64,000 nt of DNA from Ditylenchus dipsaci. Its lineage: Eukaryota > Nematoda > Chromadorea > Rhabditida > Anguinidae. The stretch lies in the NCBI GenBank assembly GCA_004194705.1, contig SADC01000468.1:54125-118124 (forward strand). Reading direction: 5' to 3'. Every line of letters starts with the position of its first letter. Within the stretch, counting starts at the first letter, position 1. Shown here in pieces: positions 34,061-44,850 of this stretch. The translations under genes and the position numbers were made by a program. The notes under the pieces were generated by a model. That model ran no database searches. It saw only the letters and a program-made list of their open reading frames with translations, and had not been told where the DNA came from.

Positions 34061-34325
34061 TTAGCAAATGTTTTATAGACATTACCATCAATTTCTACAT
34101 CAAAATCAAAATAACATTTCTTACATAAAATTTTCCAATAATTTTCTGTAAGATATTCTGTCTATTTCCTAATGATGAAAACCTTCGTTTATCTCCATTC
34201 ACCATCCAACGTGGTGACTTATAATATCCGTTTACATTTTTGTGGAAAATAAGAGCGTTAAGAAAAAAGCAAATTTATTCGTAACATGTAACAACAGAAG
34301 AAGAGGAGCACTTTAAAGGCAGAAT

Positions 34326-34698
34326 TTAGTCAAATAAGATGAATCCGATATCCTCTTCCTCACTTGTTTCCTTGGTTTGACTTTCCTTCTTCTCTTCCCT
34401 GGCAGGAGCGGCAGCGACTTCAGGCTTGGAACCATCACCGGCGAAAGCAGCACTAGGCGCAGTTGCAACATCATATCCAATGTTCGAGATCAAATCCTAA
34501 AATTTGGAACATAATTTAACTGCAAAGATATTGGAGAGCCACCTTGACATCAACTCCATTGAGAGTTTTTGCACATAGACCAGGCCAAAATGGCTCGACA
34601 GTGACATCAGCAGCCGTGAGGATCATATGAATCTTGCCTCCGGTAATGGCGACACCATCATCTTGAAGAGCGAGAGCTGCAGTCGTCCTATTCCACAG
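34326..34698 (-). pseudogene. Captured 60S acidic ribosomal protein P1 (C-terminal ~108 residues)
   Basis: Two minus-strand exons, 34698-34543 (52 codons) and 34496-34326, joined by a canonical 46-bp intron, encode most of ribosomal protein P1, a stalk protein of the large ribosomal subunit. Landmarks are TAALALQDDGVAITGGK, VEPFWPGLCAKTLNGVDVK, an Ala/Pro-rich hinge and the acidic tail SEEEDIGFILFD (usual ending DDDMGFGLFD). Compared with family members of about 110-114 residues, the first ~12 residues (normally including ELACVYAALIL) are missing or replaced: upstream sequence gives an unrelated segment after another GT/AG intron. It lies inside the 31981-35016 transposon, so it is most simply a captured host gene copy. 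The retained intron means DNA-level capture and not retrocopying. Whether it is expressed cannot be told. Confidence 0.8.
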
Positions 34699-34759
34699 CT
34701 AAAAGACTGGTTATCTTCACAGTAATGACAACTTTATTACAAACCTTCTCTGCAATATT

Positions 34760-34990
34760 ACATTTCCAGTGAGTGAAGGAGCGCAGTTTTGGATGATTTA
34801 ATCAGTTTGTTGTTCTTCTAGGCCACCACATAGAAGCATCCTTGAGGCGACAGAAATTCAGCAGCTTTCGGTAGTACTTATCGATCACTTGCCGACCATC
34901 CTTCCCACCAGCACCCACAACACGTGTTGTGCGGTAAGAAGAAAGTACCATCCAACAATTAATATGAAAAAGGCGCGAATTCAAAAAGTG
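34760..34990 (-). other. Open segment 5' of the P1 copy, origin unknown
   Basis: A 60-codon minus-strand frame (34984-34802) contains TTRVVGAGGKDGRQVIDKYY and ASMWWPRRTTN. It starts at the edge of the transposon arm, looks protein-like and could be part of a second captured gene or the transposon's own 5' exon. I do not recognise it. Confidence 0.3.
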
Positions 34991-36952
34991 GAAAAAGGGA
35001 CAAAAGCACCTACGCCCGCAGTTCTAGTGTCTCGAGTTTCATTATTTTTATTCGATCTTTATAACCTGTAATATTTTCGTAGATGTAATTAAAACATCTG
35101 ACAAAGACTAATTTGCTGAAATGGTGTTGGACCCTTTCTAAAGATTCTATGTCTTGTTTGAGATAAGGGTTAAATACCGAGGATGAAAAGTCTAGAATGG
35201 ATCTGACGTAAACTTTGTCCATTTTAACTAAAAATATGGGGTCTTTTGACCGCACTGCCTTGAAAAGTAGAAATGTTCTGGACATTGCTTTTTTTGAACA
35301 TAGGCAATGTGACTGCCCCATTTTAACTTAGGATTCAAGATAATTCCCAGGTCACGAATAGTTTCTTGAACAAGTTTTATTTCATGGTCCCTAATATGGT
35401 ACTTAGCATTTTTATTATTGCTACCGAGGTGAAGAGCTGGACATTTGCAAAATTGAATGCTAATACCATTTTCTAGAGACCAATCACTGAGACTGTTAAT
35501 AAATTGCTGGAGTAGGAATATAGAGTCAGAGTCATTTTCGTGGACGACATATATTTTAAGGTCGTCAGCAAAAAATTTCAGGCAGAGTTTGGAATTTTGT
35601 GCGATGTTGGTTAAGTCACTAATAAAAAAGTTAAAAAGAAGAGGACCTAAAACTGAACCTTGGGGGACTCCACTAATCACTTTTGCTTTTTCGGAAAGGG
35701 ATTTGCCCACTTTTACTTGGAACTCACGATTAATCAAGAAACATTCTATCAAGAAAGCCAACTACCTCTGATACCTGCTTCATAAAACTTTTTTATTAAC
35801 AGGCTGTGGGATACTTTGTCAAACGCTTTAGCGAAATAAATATAAATAACATCAATACACTTATTATTATCTAAGGCAAGTGCTCAATCATCGAAAGTGT
35901 CTAATAATTGAGTGTTACTGACTTCACTGACTTTTGGCAGAAAACCCATATTGAGATTCGGGAATTATTTGTTGCTCGGTGAAAAATCGCAAAGCTCTTT
36001 ACTGACAACTCTTCCATTATTTTTGAGAGAGTACAAGTGAGTGAAATTGGCCTGTAGTTTGAAATTTTGTTTTTTGCTCCTGTTTAGTAAATAGGTTTAA
36101 TTATGGACTGTTTCCAGACAGTAGGTATGTCTCCTACCATCATAGAGTATGTGAAAATTTTGAAAATTGCTGAAGATAGCGGAAGCGCACAGTTTTTTAA
36201 AGAGTATTTTTGGAATTTCATCGGGTGACGTATTTATTTTTGTGCCAGCTTTTCTAACTTTTTAATTATTTCAACTTGATCAAAAACAACGTAACTGCAA
36301 GTTTTTGAACATACCGGGAATGAGAAAATGAATAGCAACCGCTGTTATAGACCGAGGAAAATATTTAGAAAAAAGTTGTGCCTTTTTACTATCTTTTATA
36401 TTGTATCACCAAGATAAGACAAGGAAGAGAGAGGAGAATGATTCTCCCTGATTTGAGAATGATTATAGGAAAATATTTTAGATGGGCTTTTGTTGAGTAT
36501 AGCTTTTTCTTTCGAGCGGTGAAATTTTCCTAACTCATAGTTTATGCGATTAGTGACAAAATCAAATTTTCCTTTTATTTTTTGTCGTTTATTGATGGAA
36601 AAGTTGGTCCCTATAGTTGTTTAGCTTTCTAATGTGTGAAGGGACGTGCTCAAATGATGGCTTGTTATTTATGAAAGGAACAAATTGTTCAATTGCTTTG
36701 GATACAACAGAACTAAAATAAGAGTACATATCTTCCAAATTCACACAATGGTCCGAAAAAGACCTGGCCCAATCGATATGTGCTAAATGGACATTGAGTT
36801 TTTGATAGTCAGCTTTAAAAAAGTTTCGAAATGCTTTTGAATCACTTTTGCACTCAAAATTGAAATTTATCTTAAAACTAATCATATTATGATCCGAAGT
36901 AGTAAATGACGATAATATTTTAAAGCAATTTGCTAAATTAGGTGAATTAATT

Positions 36953-37616
36953 GCTTATTTATGGCCGACTTTCTTCAACATTTTTGGTTTCCAATATAAC
37001 AAAATGATCAGCATGAAAAATGCAACAGAACTAGTGCAAAGGCTCACAAGACAACAAACCACTTTTGGAAATTGAAGCTGAAACAATTTCACCCCAAAAC
37101 CCCGCCAAAAACCAGGTTCTTTTTGGACGAAAATTCAGGTACTCGTGCTTGGTATAAACTTTTGATATACAATGTGCACGAATATTGCATGGATATTGGG
37201 TTGGAAAATACTGATTTCCAACTCAGTGAAATAAAAATAGAATCATCCACTCGTGGTCAGGTTGCCAGCATACTTCTTCAATCCTCTAAAAAAAGGAAAA
37301 CACAGTATTACTTGTGATCTAACACTTGTATCTGATGCAAATTTTTGTGCTCTATCACGTGACAATTTTATTTTCTTTAAACGTTCTATAAATTTCTGAT
37401 AAAAACATGAAACCAAGCCACGAGTACCTGAATTTTCGTCCAAAAAGTACCTGGTTTTTTTGACGGGGTTATGGTGTGAAATTGTTTCGGCTTAAATTTT
37501 TTAAAATTGTTTGTTGTCTTGTGAGTCTTTGCACTAGTTCTGTTGCATTTTTCACGCTGATCATTTTGGTATGTTGGAAACCAAAAATGTTGAAGAAAGT
37601 CAGCCATAAATAAGCC
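36953..37616. mobile_element. Foldback element with ~200-bp arms
   Basis: ATGGCCGACTTTCTTCAACA at the left is mirrored at about 37600. Arms run ~200 bp through GAACTAGTGCAAAGGCTCAC and GACGAAAATTCAGGTACTCG with small indels, and the ~230-bp centre is unique. It directly adjoins the 5' truncation point of the LINE. Minus-strand open frames here are arm sequence. Confidence 0.75.
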
Positions 37617-38486
37617 AAACCAAGTGCCCTTTAATTTTGAATAGCACAAAAACAGCTGGTTTTACCTTCTTTTCTGAAATTTCTGATTGACTTTCTCTCT
37701 AATTTTTGTGTTAATTTTCTGCCTATCTTGTAGATATTGAATTTCTCTACAAGTAATGACCAAGCATTGAGCAGTCAAACACAGGCATGACGTGTTTGTG
37801 AGCTGCTTTGAGTGAAAAGATTTCAGGTCTGAAAATGGTGGTTTCGTAAGTTGGATATTTGTTGACCAAGTTTTCGCATAAAGATTGCAAATCACATACA
37901 CTTATTCAAAAGAACAGATTTTTACGATTATTTCGACATATTATAGTCAGAAATGTGTCTTGCAAAGAATTTTCTGTACATTTGAAGAAAATGTCTTGGG
38001 GTGACGTCATTTAAGAAAAAATTTCAACTGCATTTTCCTCGACTTTTTCCATCGGTCAGGAGAAAACGACCGGCACCGAAAAAAATAAGAATGAAAAACT
38101 GTGCTAGAATAAACAAAAGTCACGAACGGCCTTTCTAGTGTTAAGATCTAGTACGCAATATCATGGTAAATAAAATTTGAGTCAATTGTTGCATAAAAGC
38201 AAACAGTAGCTCCGAAAGGGACCTATCTTCAACGGTGAGTATCCCGTTAGGGGAAACATTTTTTTTGCATATTGGTAGTCTCATTCTAAGCTCTTGAATG
38301 ATCCCCTACGATGCACATTGTTTGGAAAATTGACTGATTTGTTAAGTCAGTTTTGTTAAGTTACTGATGTGTAACTCATTTGTTAAGATGATTGTTCACT
38401 TTTTAAATATATATTGTATAGCATAGAGTTACTGGGTCAAATTGACATAATTTTGCCTAGGCTCAGTTTATCCAAACATATATTAT
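37617..38486. other. No gene seen
   Basis: AT-rich. Open frame 37662-37901 (minus) has no recognised domain. No inverted repeat noticed. Confidence 0.4.
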
Positions 38487-38900
38487 ACAGGGTGTCCCAA
38501 TAAAAAAGGACAATACTTTTTTTCCCGACTAATTTTTCATTTGCATTTTTCTTCGAGTTTTTGTCTTAATTTTCAATTTTTTAGTCTCGTGTAGCTCTGA
38601 ATCTCAGCTTTCTAACGGGCTATCAAACTCCACTGAATAATATAGACAATTGTTCGAAAGATAGCGATTTAGGAGTGGAAAAAAGTAACAGCCATCTTTT
38701 TCAGACCCTTAAATACTTTCATTCATGAAATCTTTTCTTCATTTTGATAGCTCGTGAGAAGCTGAGATCCTGGGCTACACGTTGATGCTGAAACTTTAGA
38801 AAATTGAGTTAAAACTTGAAAAAATGCAATTATTAAAATTAGTCGGAAAAAAGAGTGTTTTAGTCGGAAAAAAAAAGTTTTGTCCATAAAAAAACTTTAA
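38487..38900. mobile_element. MITE with GGGTGTCCCAATAAAAA end
   Basis: Left ACAGGGTGTCCCAATAAAAA, then GGACAATACTTTTTTTCC; right end carries TCGGAAAAAAAAAGTTTTGTCC and ATAAAAAAAC in inverted order. Inner arms GCTCTGAATCTCAGCTT / AAGCTGAGATCCTGGGC are inverted. GGGTGTCCCAATAAA is a typical mariner/Tc1 terminus. Confidence 0.6.
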
Positions 38901-39029
38901 GGCCACTTTAAATTATCAGGCCACTTTAAATTATCACTTTTTTGCGCATCATATGTCATATTATTATTATATCATATTTCATATTGTAGCCCTAACAATT
39001 CTCTAGCAAATGGTGTATAACATTTCACG

Positions 39030-39397
39030 GGTCGGCCAGACTTGCGGACAATATTTTGCGGATGCGTGTTTCCGGACGTGATTATTGCGGACAAAGCTTT
39101 GCGGATGAGGTTTTGAACCTCAACTTCTGCGTCCGCAAATCTGCGGACGCAAGATTGCGGACGCAACATTGCGTACGAGAACTTGCGGACAAAGATTTGC
39201 GGACGAGAATTTGCAAACTTCATATAAGCACCGCCTAAGTCACAGGTTCGACTAACTTAGTTTTTAATGCTGTCATCCTTCACTCCGAATTGAGATACCT
39301 TCTTTTTTCCGCTCCTTTTCTCCCAAACTTCAGTTTATCCGCAAAAGTCGTCCGCAATGTTACGTCCGCAAAATGTTGTCCGCAAGTCTGGCCAACC
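39030..39397. mobile_element. MULE-like foldback with TTGCGGAC arrays
   Basis: Ends GGTCGGCCAGACTTGCGGAC and, on the other strand, GGTTGGCCAGACTTGCGGAC. Flanks CATTTCACG and CATTTCACA give a 9-bp target duplication with one mismatch. Each arm contains degenerate TTGCGGACGAG units (about nine on the left). Non-coding: the small frames on both strands simply translate the array. Confidence 0.85.
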
Positions 39398-39404
39398 CAT
39401 TTCA

Positions 39405-39565
39405 CAAGTAAACACAATATATTTGATGAATTCACAAAGCAAAAACTTTAGCCTTGATTTCAAATTGCCGAATTTCCAGCTAAAAGACAGCAATTTTCAG
39501 TTTCGACCATTTGAAATCAAGGCTGAAGTTTTTGCGTTGTAAATTTATCAAATATATTTGTTTCA
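39405..39565. repeat. Small palindrome around AAATCAAGGCT
   Basis: AACACAATATATTTGATGAA...AAAAACTTTAGCCTTGATTTCAAA folds with TTTGAAATCAAGGCTGAAGTTTTTGC...ATCAAATATATTTG. It starts immediately after the preceding element. Confidence 0.6.
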
Positions 39566-42400
39566 TTTATAAATGCTTCCCCCCTCCCCCGTCAGATTTT
39601 TTTCATAATGGTGTAGGTAAATGGCCTCGAATATTTGAAAAAAGTGTACGTAAAATGGCCTAAAATGGCTGGTGTCCCCTCCGTCAGAAATTACTGCGTA
39701 TGCAACTGCATATATCTCAGCTCAGAGAATTTTGTTTGAATTTTTCGATGTTTTCTCAAAGATTTTATTGGTCAAACTGTAAACTTTTGTTGAAAAACCA
39801 ACAGAAAAATAATTGAAAGTTATACTTAACGTTAAAAACATTAAAAAAATGAAATAATGTAACATTCTTTCTTTAATATTTCACTACAATTATTTCATTC
39901 TATCACTACTTTGTTGTTAAGTAGTGCAAGAATATATAATTGGCTTTGTTGCACAGATAATTTGATAATGAATTTGATCTCCATCAAGAACTGATGTGAG
40001 GCACATCCTATTAATATTTGACATCCTTTCTGAAAAAATAATAAAGTTTATGCAATAAAAAAATCGAAATAAGTTTTACTTAATGAAAATCGGCCAAGAG
40101 TAGCGTCGCCAAATAACTTTGCGACATTGGGGCCGAAAAATTTTCGATATTCGGCAAATATTTACAAAATATCGCAAATTATTTTGACCCAACTTGAATT
40201 GTCGCAAAGTGATTTGGCGCACATTACTGCTGCCCCAAAATTGGATAAACAATACAGGTGTATCAACAAATTTTAACACTTTTTAACATCCCTATTTTTT
40301 TCTGTAATGATCCAGAATTCTGTAAGTGCGGTTTGATCTACCTTTCTGTGGGAAAAAATTATTATGGGTCGATAACCCCGTGGTTTAGGCTTTGCCATTT
40401 GGACCCAAAGCACAGGGACCACCAAGCTAAAGTGGTGTTTTTACATAAGAGATCATAAACAGTTTGATAGATCAAACTGACACGTGCGAGTTGAACTGCG
40501 TTTAAAGAATTTCGGATTCACGTCAGAACAAAAACTTATAGAGCTTCAAAGTGCGCGTATTTCCTTACACACTATATACAGTTGACTCTCAGTTTAACGA
40601 ATTTCGAGAAACCACTGAAATGTTTGTTAAAGGGGCATGCCCGTGGCAAACGGGAATATTTTGAAAGGCGGGTACCAATGAAATTCAAACGAGAACTAAA
40701 TTGACGCGATTTCGAAAAGTCGAGCAAAAATGATACACCCGGTCGGAATCTAACCGACGATTGACTTTGAAACTACGCCGCCGCTTTATTATTAGGCCAC
40801 CGATGCTGTTACATTTGAAAATGTTTTCGTTGGCTATTCAACAAAATATGTTCAAAATATATATTTTTTTGATTTGACTTGGTACCCGCCTTTAGAAATA
40901 TTCCAACGGGATTTTTGTTAAACCTAATTTTTTAAAATTGGATCGAGAGGGAAAAAGAAAACTATACTGCTTGGCCCTAAAACACCCTAAATCATCTTTT
41001 TCAGCTTTTCAAGGGCCAATACTTACCTGACAGGTTGTTTCAAAATTAGATCAGCGCTGATACACTTTTTAAGTCGCAGTCGAAACTTTTCAGCAAAAAA
41101 ATTTGTGGCCGAATGTTTTCTGCTTGCCTTGAGAGAACAAGGCAAATACCTGGTTTATAAGAAAACAAAGTTCGGCTTTATCCCTCAGTGGGGTGGCCTT
41201 ATTTTCGCTTTGAATCCCCTGTTGTTTTTGTGATTTTTAGGCTTAGGCAAGGGTAGGCCAGCGTGTGTTAGACCTGATTGAAACATCAGTCTATGAAATT
41301 TTCGAGTCCTCTTTAACTTTAAAATAAAGGGAGGGGACCAATGCAACAAACCCCCATTGAGGGATAGGGCCAGAGTTTTTCCAATGCGCATTTTCAAGGA
41401 AGAGTGCATGTTGACTATTGTTTTCTTTTCACTTTAACCGTATTCTTTAAAATAATGGTCATATTTTAACACAACTCTACCAACTTTTTACTCAGAATTC
41501 GAAAATATCATCAGAATTCATGTGTATTTTGAAAAACTCTGAGAAAGTGAGAATCTGAGGATTTTCTCCATCCAAACTTTTGCCATGCAAAAATAAAGAC
41601 AATCTTATAAATTAAGACAGGGCGAAACCCTGATATAAGACCAGGAGGCCAATATTTCAAAATGAAAAAGCGGTGAGTTTTGTATCCATCTTATGATTTA
41701 AGTTTTTGTGTTGTGCTTTTAAGCATTGTCTTAAATATTTCAAAAAAAAATTACTTTTAGCGAGGACATTGTAGCAGATAACTAAACAAATGATTAATGT
41801 AGCTTTGGTAATTAAAAAAACCAATTAACATACATTTGGCAAAGCGTTGCAAATCGATCGTAAAATTGTTTCAAATTTCTACCCGCTGCATTTTCTTAAA
41901 TTTAAAAAAATTAAATATTATGCAAGAAAAGTATATATAGCAAATGCTGACTAACCTAAACTTTACTAACGTTTGAAGCATATGTTGAAATCCAGAGTCT
42001 ACGTAATTGTAGCTTGGAGTTTTGGTATCCTGCCATAACTTTAAATAAGCGGCCTGTACTGAATCATTTGACAACAACTAAAAAAATTAAATTAGTGATT
42101 GTTGGTGATATTTGCATTTTGTAACTTACAAAACTTGCTGATCAGTCCTAATTATTTGGTGTGCAAGTGTTTCAAGCCCAGACACAATTAGGTCAGTCAA
42201 TCGACGTCCCCAAAAGTCATCAATACTGGCTTTGTGGGCCTCCTTAAACATTTTTATAAATATTTTAAGTTTTTTATTTTTTTATGAAAATCGTTGTATG
42301 AGCATGTGTATTCTTCAAGGCCGTGTCAAATTTCAAACATCGCGAGAAGATTATTTTTCCTCTCAGGTCAACTGTTGTTGAATATTTCTGATTTATGTTA
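39566..42400. other. Mostly unassigned, with one degraded repeat
   Basis: A solo ACAGTTGACTCTCAGTTTAACG end lies at 40577. From 40625 to 40925 AAAGGGGCATGCCCGTGG and TTTGAAAGGCGGGTACC are loosely mirrored by GGTACCCGCCTTTAG. A related half occurs at 5745-5860. A CAAGGGTAGGCCAGCG motif behind TTAGGC lies at 41240-41265. Small reading frames (40258-40458, 41185-41409, 41871-42077) show no domain. Confidence 0.4.
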
Positions 42401-42401
42401 T

Positions 42402-42978
42402 GGCTCATTCACGTACTTCAAGTTCCGATTTTCGGCTACGTGAACAACTTTGATGCCAACTCGAAGGTGTTTACGTGCTTCGAGTTCTAGTTTGAAGTTA
42501 AAGGTGTTCATGTGTATAACTTGGACCCTTTCTTCAGTAAATCCCCCGAAAACCAACTTTAATTGGCTTTCGAACAATTGTGGGATGAGATTCTGAGTGA
42601 TCTAAGTTACCGTATTTCCTCTAATTGCCACCCCCCCCCCTAATTGCCGCCCCCTGACTTCATGTGGTCGGAAAATCTTGTTTTCATTTACTGTTCGAGC
42701 TGTCTACAAGTGCCTGCGAGGAATTTCAAAAAACCAACAGGCACTTTTACACAGCTCAAACAATAAATGAAACACGAGTTTTGAACCACTTGAAGTTTGA
42801 AAAAGTTGCATGCTCCTAATTGCCGCCCCAGGGCGGCAATTAGAAGAAATACGGTATATACATGAATATGTTCAAGTTCGATCACGAACTCGAAGTACGT
42901 GAACACCTTCCAGTTCAAGTCCTGTTCGGATTTTTGGCTTCCTGAAACTGAACTCGAAGTACGTGAATGAGCTATTAG
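42402..42978. mobile_element. Inverted-repeat element with a nested MITE
   Basis: GCTCATTCACGTACTTCAAG at left is mirrored by TCGAAGTACGTGAATGAGC at right; AAGGTGTTTACGTG and CACGAACTCG words recur in the arms. The CCGTATTTCC-family element at 42609-42855 is inserted between them. Confidence 0.7.
42609..42855. mobile_element. MITE, TACCGTATTTCCTCTAATTGCC subfamily
   Basis: TACCGTATTTCCTCTAATTG...CTAATTGCCGCCCC at left, CTAATTGCCGCCCC and GGCGGCAATTAGAAGAAATACGGTA at right. Inside, CAACAGGCACTTTTACACAG and GCCTGCGAGG are inverted. The right half recurs at 55017-55156, and a left end at 44854. Confidence 0.85.
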
Positions 42979-43119
42979 ATTTTTTGTGAAGTTTTGTTTT
43001 TTAATGATTTTTCTGGTCAATTACATATGGACAAACACAACTTGTCAGCTAAAATGCGCCGCGTGCAAAAAAACTAATAAAAATTATTACCAGTTGTATG
43101 ACATCCAGGGCTGTAAATT

Positions 43120-43475
43120 TTTTAATTTTGACATCCTACATCCACATCCACATCCGGCCTAAAAAAATTTTGACATCCACATCCGACCCAAAAATTTTCG
43201 ACATCCAACATCCACATCCGACATCGGATGTGAATTTTTGACATCCAAAACATCCGAAAACATCCGAAAATCATGTAAATCAATGAAAACATCCGCTGAC
43301 ATCCGACCTGAAAATTTATTGACATCACAATCCACATCCGACATCCGGATGTGAAATTTTTGACATCCAACATCCACATCCACATCCGCCGGATGTGGAT
43401 GTGGATTGTTCGGTGTACACATCCACATCCGGATGTATCTTCCGATGTTTTTACAGCCCTGATGACATCATCTGC
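43120..43475. repeat. ACATCCACATCCG array, partly inverted
   Basis: About 25 degenerate copies of ACATCC(G/A) words with AAAATTTT(T/C)G spacers, mirrored around CGGATGTGGATGTGG at 43385-43435. The long open frames here on both strands are translations of the array and are not genes. A plain CAGGGCTGTAAA / TTTTTACAGCCCTG pair (43109, 43447) forms hAT-like termini. Confidence 0.75.
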
Positions 43476-43876
43476 TTCACTAGCCTCGGGAGAAAGATGT
43501 TTTTTCGGCCATCTTTGTTTTATCTCAGATATGTTTGGAGTGTTTCCTTGAGTCAAAAGCTTATTTCTGACACATATTTTTCTTTTCTTCTGTTTGGTGT
43601 GCAATTTGACTATCAGACTGTGGTGCCTTAAATAAAAAATATACAATTTTTTTGTCCTGAACAAGTGTAATAAGATAAATTAAAATCAAACTTTATAGTT
43701 TTGAAGAACCAGAGCTTTTCAACGCAAAGCATTTCAGGAATTCGAATTAGCGAGAAACTTTTCTAATCCCAAAATTTTTGTGGCATTTCAACTTTTTTTT
43801 CAAAACATTTTCAATAATCGACTGGTCAAGTCCAACTTGGCTTGACATTTCTAGGCAAGTCAGCTTCTCACTGCTC

Positions 43877-44064
43877 TACAGTCAAGTCTCGATTTAACGA
43901 ACCTGGTGACCGCCAAAAATGTTCGTTAAATCGAAGGTTTCGTTAAATCGAGAGCTTATTTTAGTCATTTTATTTAATCGGTGGCCAAATAGCCACCAAA
44001 AAAAGGTTCGTTAAATCAAGAGTTTCGTTAAATCGGGGTTTCGTTAAATCGAGACTTGACTGTA
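43877..44064. mobile_element. MITE, CAGTCAAGTCTCGATTTAACG family
   Basis: TACAGTCAAGTCTCGATTTA at left and TAAATCGAGACTTGACTGTA at right are perfect inverted ends with TA edges. GTTCGTTAAATCGA words repeat 3-4 times within each arm. 188 bp, non-coding. The TA edge and CAGT start fit the Tc1/mariner/pogo group. Confidence 0.85.
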
Positions 44065-44365
44065 TCAATTTTATAAAACTTGCCTTGATTTAACAAGTTG
44101 TTTGTGCATTCTTTGTGCGAGAACTATTTCGAATCCTGTTTTCTTTGGCTCTGGTTCGACTAAAATAAATAGAATCGCTTTGGTCACGGAATTTTTTTAT
44201 TTCACACCGTAGCTTTTGTTTGGACATCGCAGTGGTGTGATTGATTTTTGAGAGAATTGTTGCCGATCCTTTACTTTTAATGTCTAAATTAATGTTTTAC
44301 ACACCCGGACAGTTTCGACCAAAAGATATCTTTTGATGCAGAATTTTCTAGCTGAACATTTCGGG

Positions 44366-44505
44366 TACCTATTCTCTCTAATACCCACTGTGGGATAATT
44401 TTATCAATCTCCGAAAATCTCGAAATTGTCAATGAAAAATGGCTTTGACTCTGAAATCCTAGTAAAAAAATCAAGGGGTATGGGATTATTAGAGAGAATA
44501 CGGTA
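44366..44505. mobile_element. Short MITE, TACC...CTCTCTAATA family
   Basis: TACCTATTCTCTCTAATACCC at left and GATTATTAGAGAGAATACGGTA at right; 140 bp, non-coding. Confidence 0.7.
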
Positions 44506-44510
44506 ATCCT

Positions 44511-44850
44511 TTTTTTGGAGGCAAATATACTTTTTTTGGAGGCAATATACTTTTTTTGGGGGGCAAATATATTTTTTTGGGGGGCAAAATACTTTTTTGG
44601 GGGCAAATATACTTTTTTGACAAATCTTTTTTGGAGCAAATTTACTTTTTTTTGGGCAAATGTACTTTTTTTGGAGCAGAAAATACTTTTTTAAGGGGCA
44701 AATTTTCTCTTTTAGAACAATTTACTTTTTCTAAAAAAAAACTTTTCTGGAAAAAATTTGTCCCAAAAAAAGAAAAATTTGCACCATAAAAAAATAAATT
44801 GCTCCAAAAAAGAATATATTGACCCAAAATAGTATATTTGCCCCAAAAAA
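44511..44850. repeat. Foldback of CTTTTTTTGGAGGCAAATATA units
   Basis: Nine or so units of 20-28 bp (CTTTTTTTGG(A/G)GCAAATATA) on the left half are mirrored on the right (TATATTTGCCCCAAAAAAAG). Apparent proteins on either strand (Phe/Lys/Gly-rich) are repeat translations. Confidence 0.8.

Larger units (their letters stand above)
31981..35016. mobile_element. MULE-like element carrying ribosomal protein P1, inside the LINE
   Basis: Left end GGGTCGTAGCCTTTTGTCCC; right end on the other strand GGGCGTAGGTGCTTTTGTCC; flanked by an exact 8-bp duplication CGCAGTTC (31973-31980, 35017-35024). Arms continue through TTTTTCCACTTTTTGAATTC and GCGCCTTTTTCATATTAATT to about 32098 and 34955. The left arm has an extra ~53-bp segment containing the palindrome ACGCCTTACGTAAGGCGT. 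The interior holds other repeats (32589-32950, 33165-33932) and the P1-like gene at 34326-34698. Confidence 0.9.
31591..36890 (-). mobile_element. CR1-like non-LTR retrotransposon, 5' truncated and interrupted
   Basis: On the minus strand, 36885-36589 reads as the segment between endonuclease and reverse transcriptase. Decayed sequence follows, with FAKAFDKVSHSLLIKK near 35830-35780. 35761-35228 is the reverse transcriptase with GVPQGSVLGPLLF and the active-site FADD. 35321-35025 and 31972-31696 give the C-terminal region (SILDFSSSVFNPYL, then RRLKGDLTLLYKIL). These are hallmarks of CR1-group LINEs, which copy by target-primed reverse transcription. The 3' tail at 31591 is a TAAATAAATA repeat, as CR1-like elements often have. 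Frames are broken between blocks. The element is split by a 3.0-kb MULE-like element at 31981-35016, whose removal would rejoin LETLELR to RRLKGDL. Confidence 0.85.

Noticed and set aside
43122..43664. A 180-codon minus-strand open frame
   Set aside because: Most of it translates the ACATCC array; the Met/Trp/Asp repetition and equally open frames on both strands show it is not a gene.
44511..44850. Phe/Lys/Gly-rich reading frames on both strands
   Set aside because: Products of the CTTTTTTTGGGGCAAATATA foldback array.
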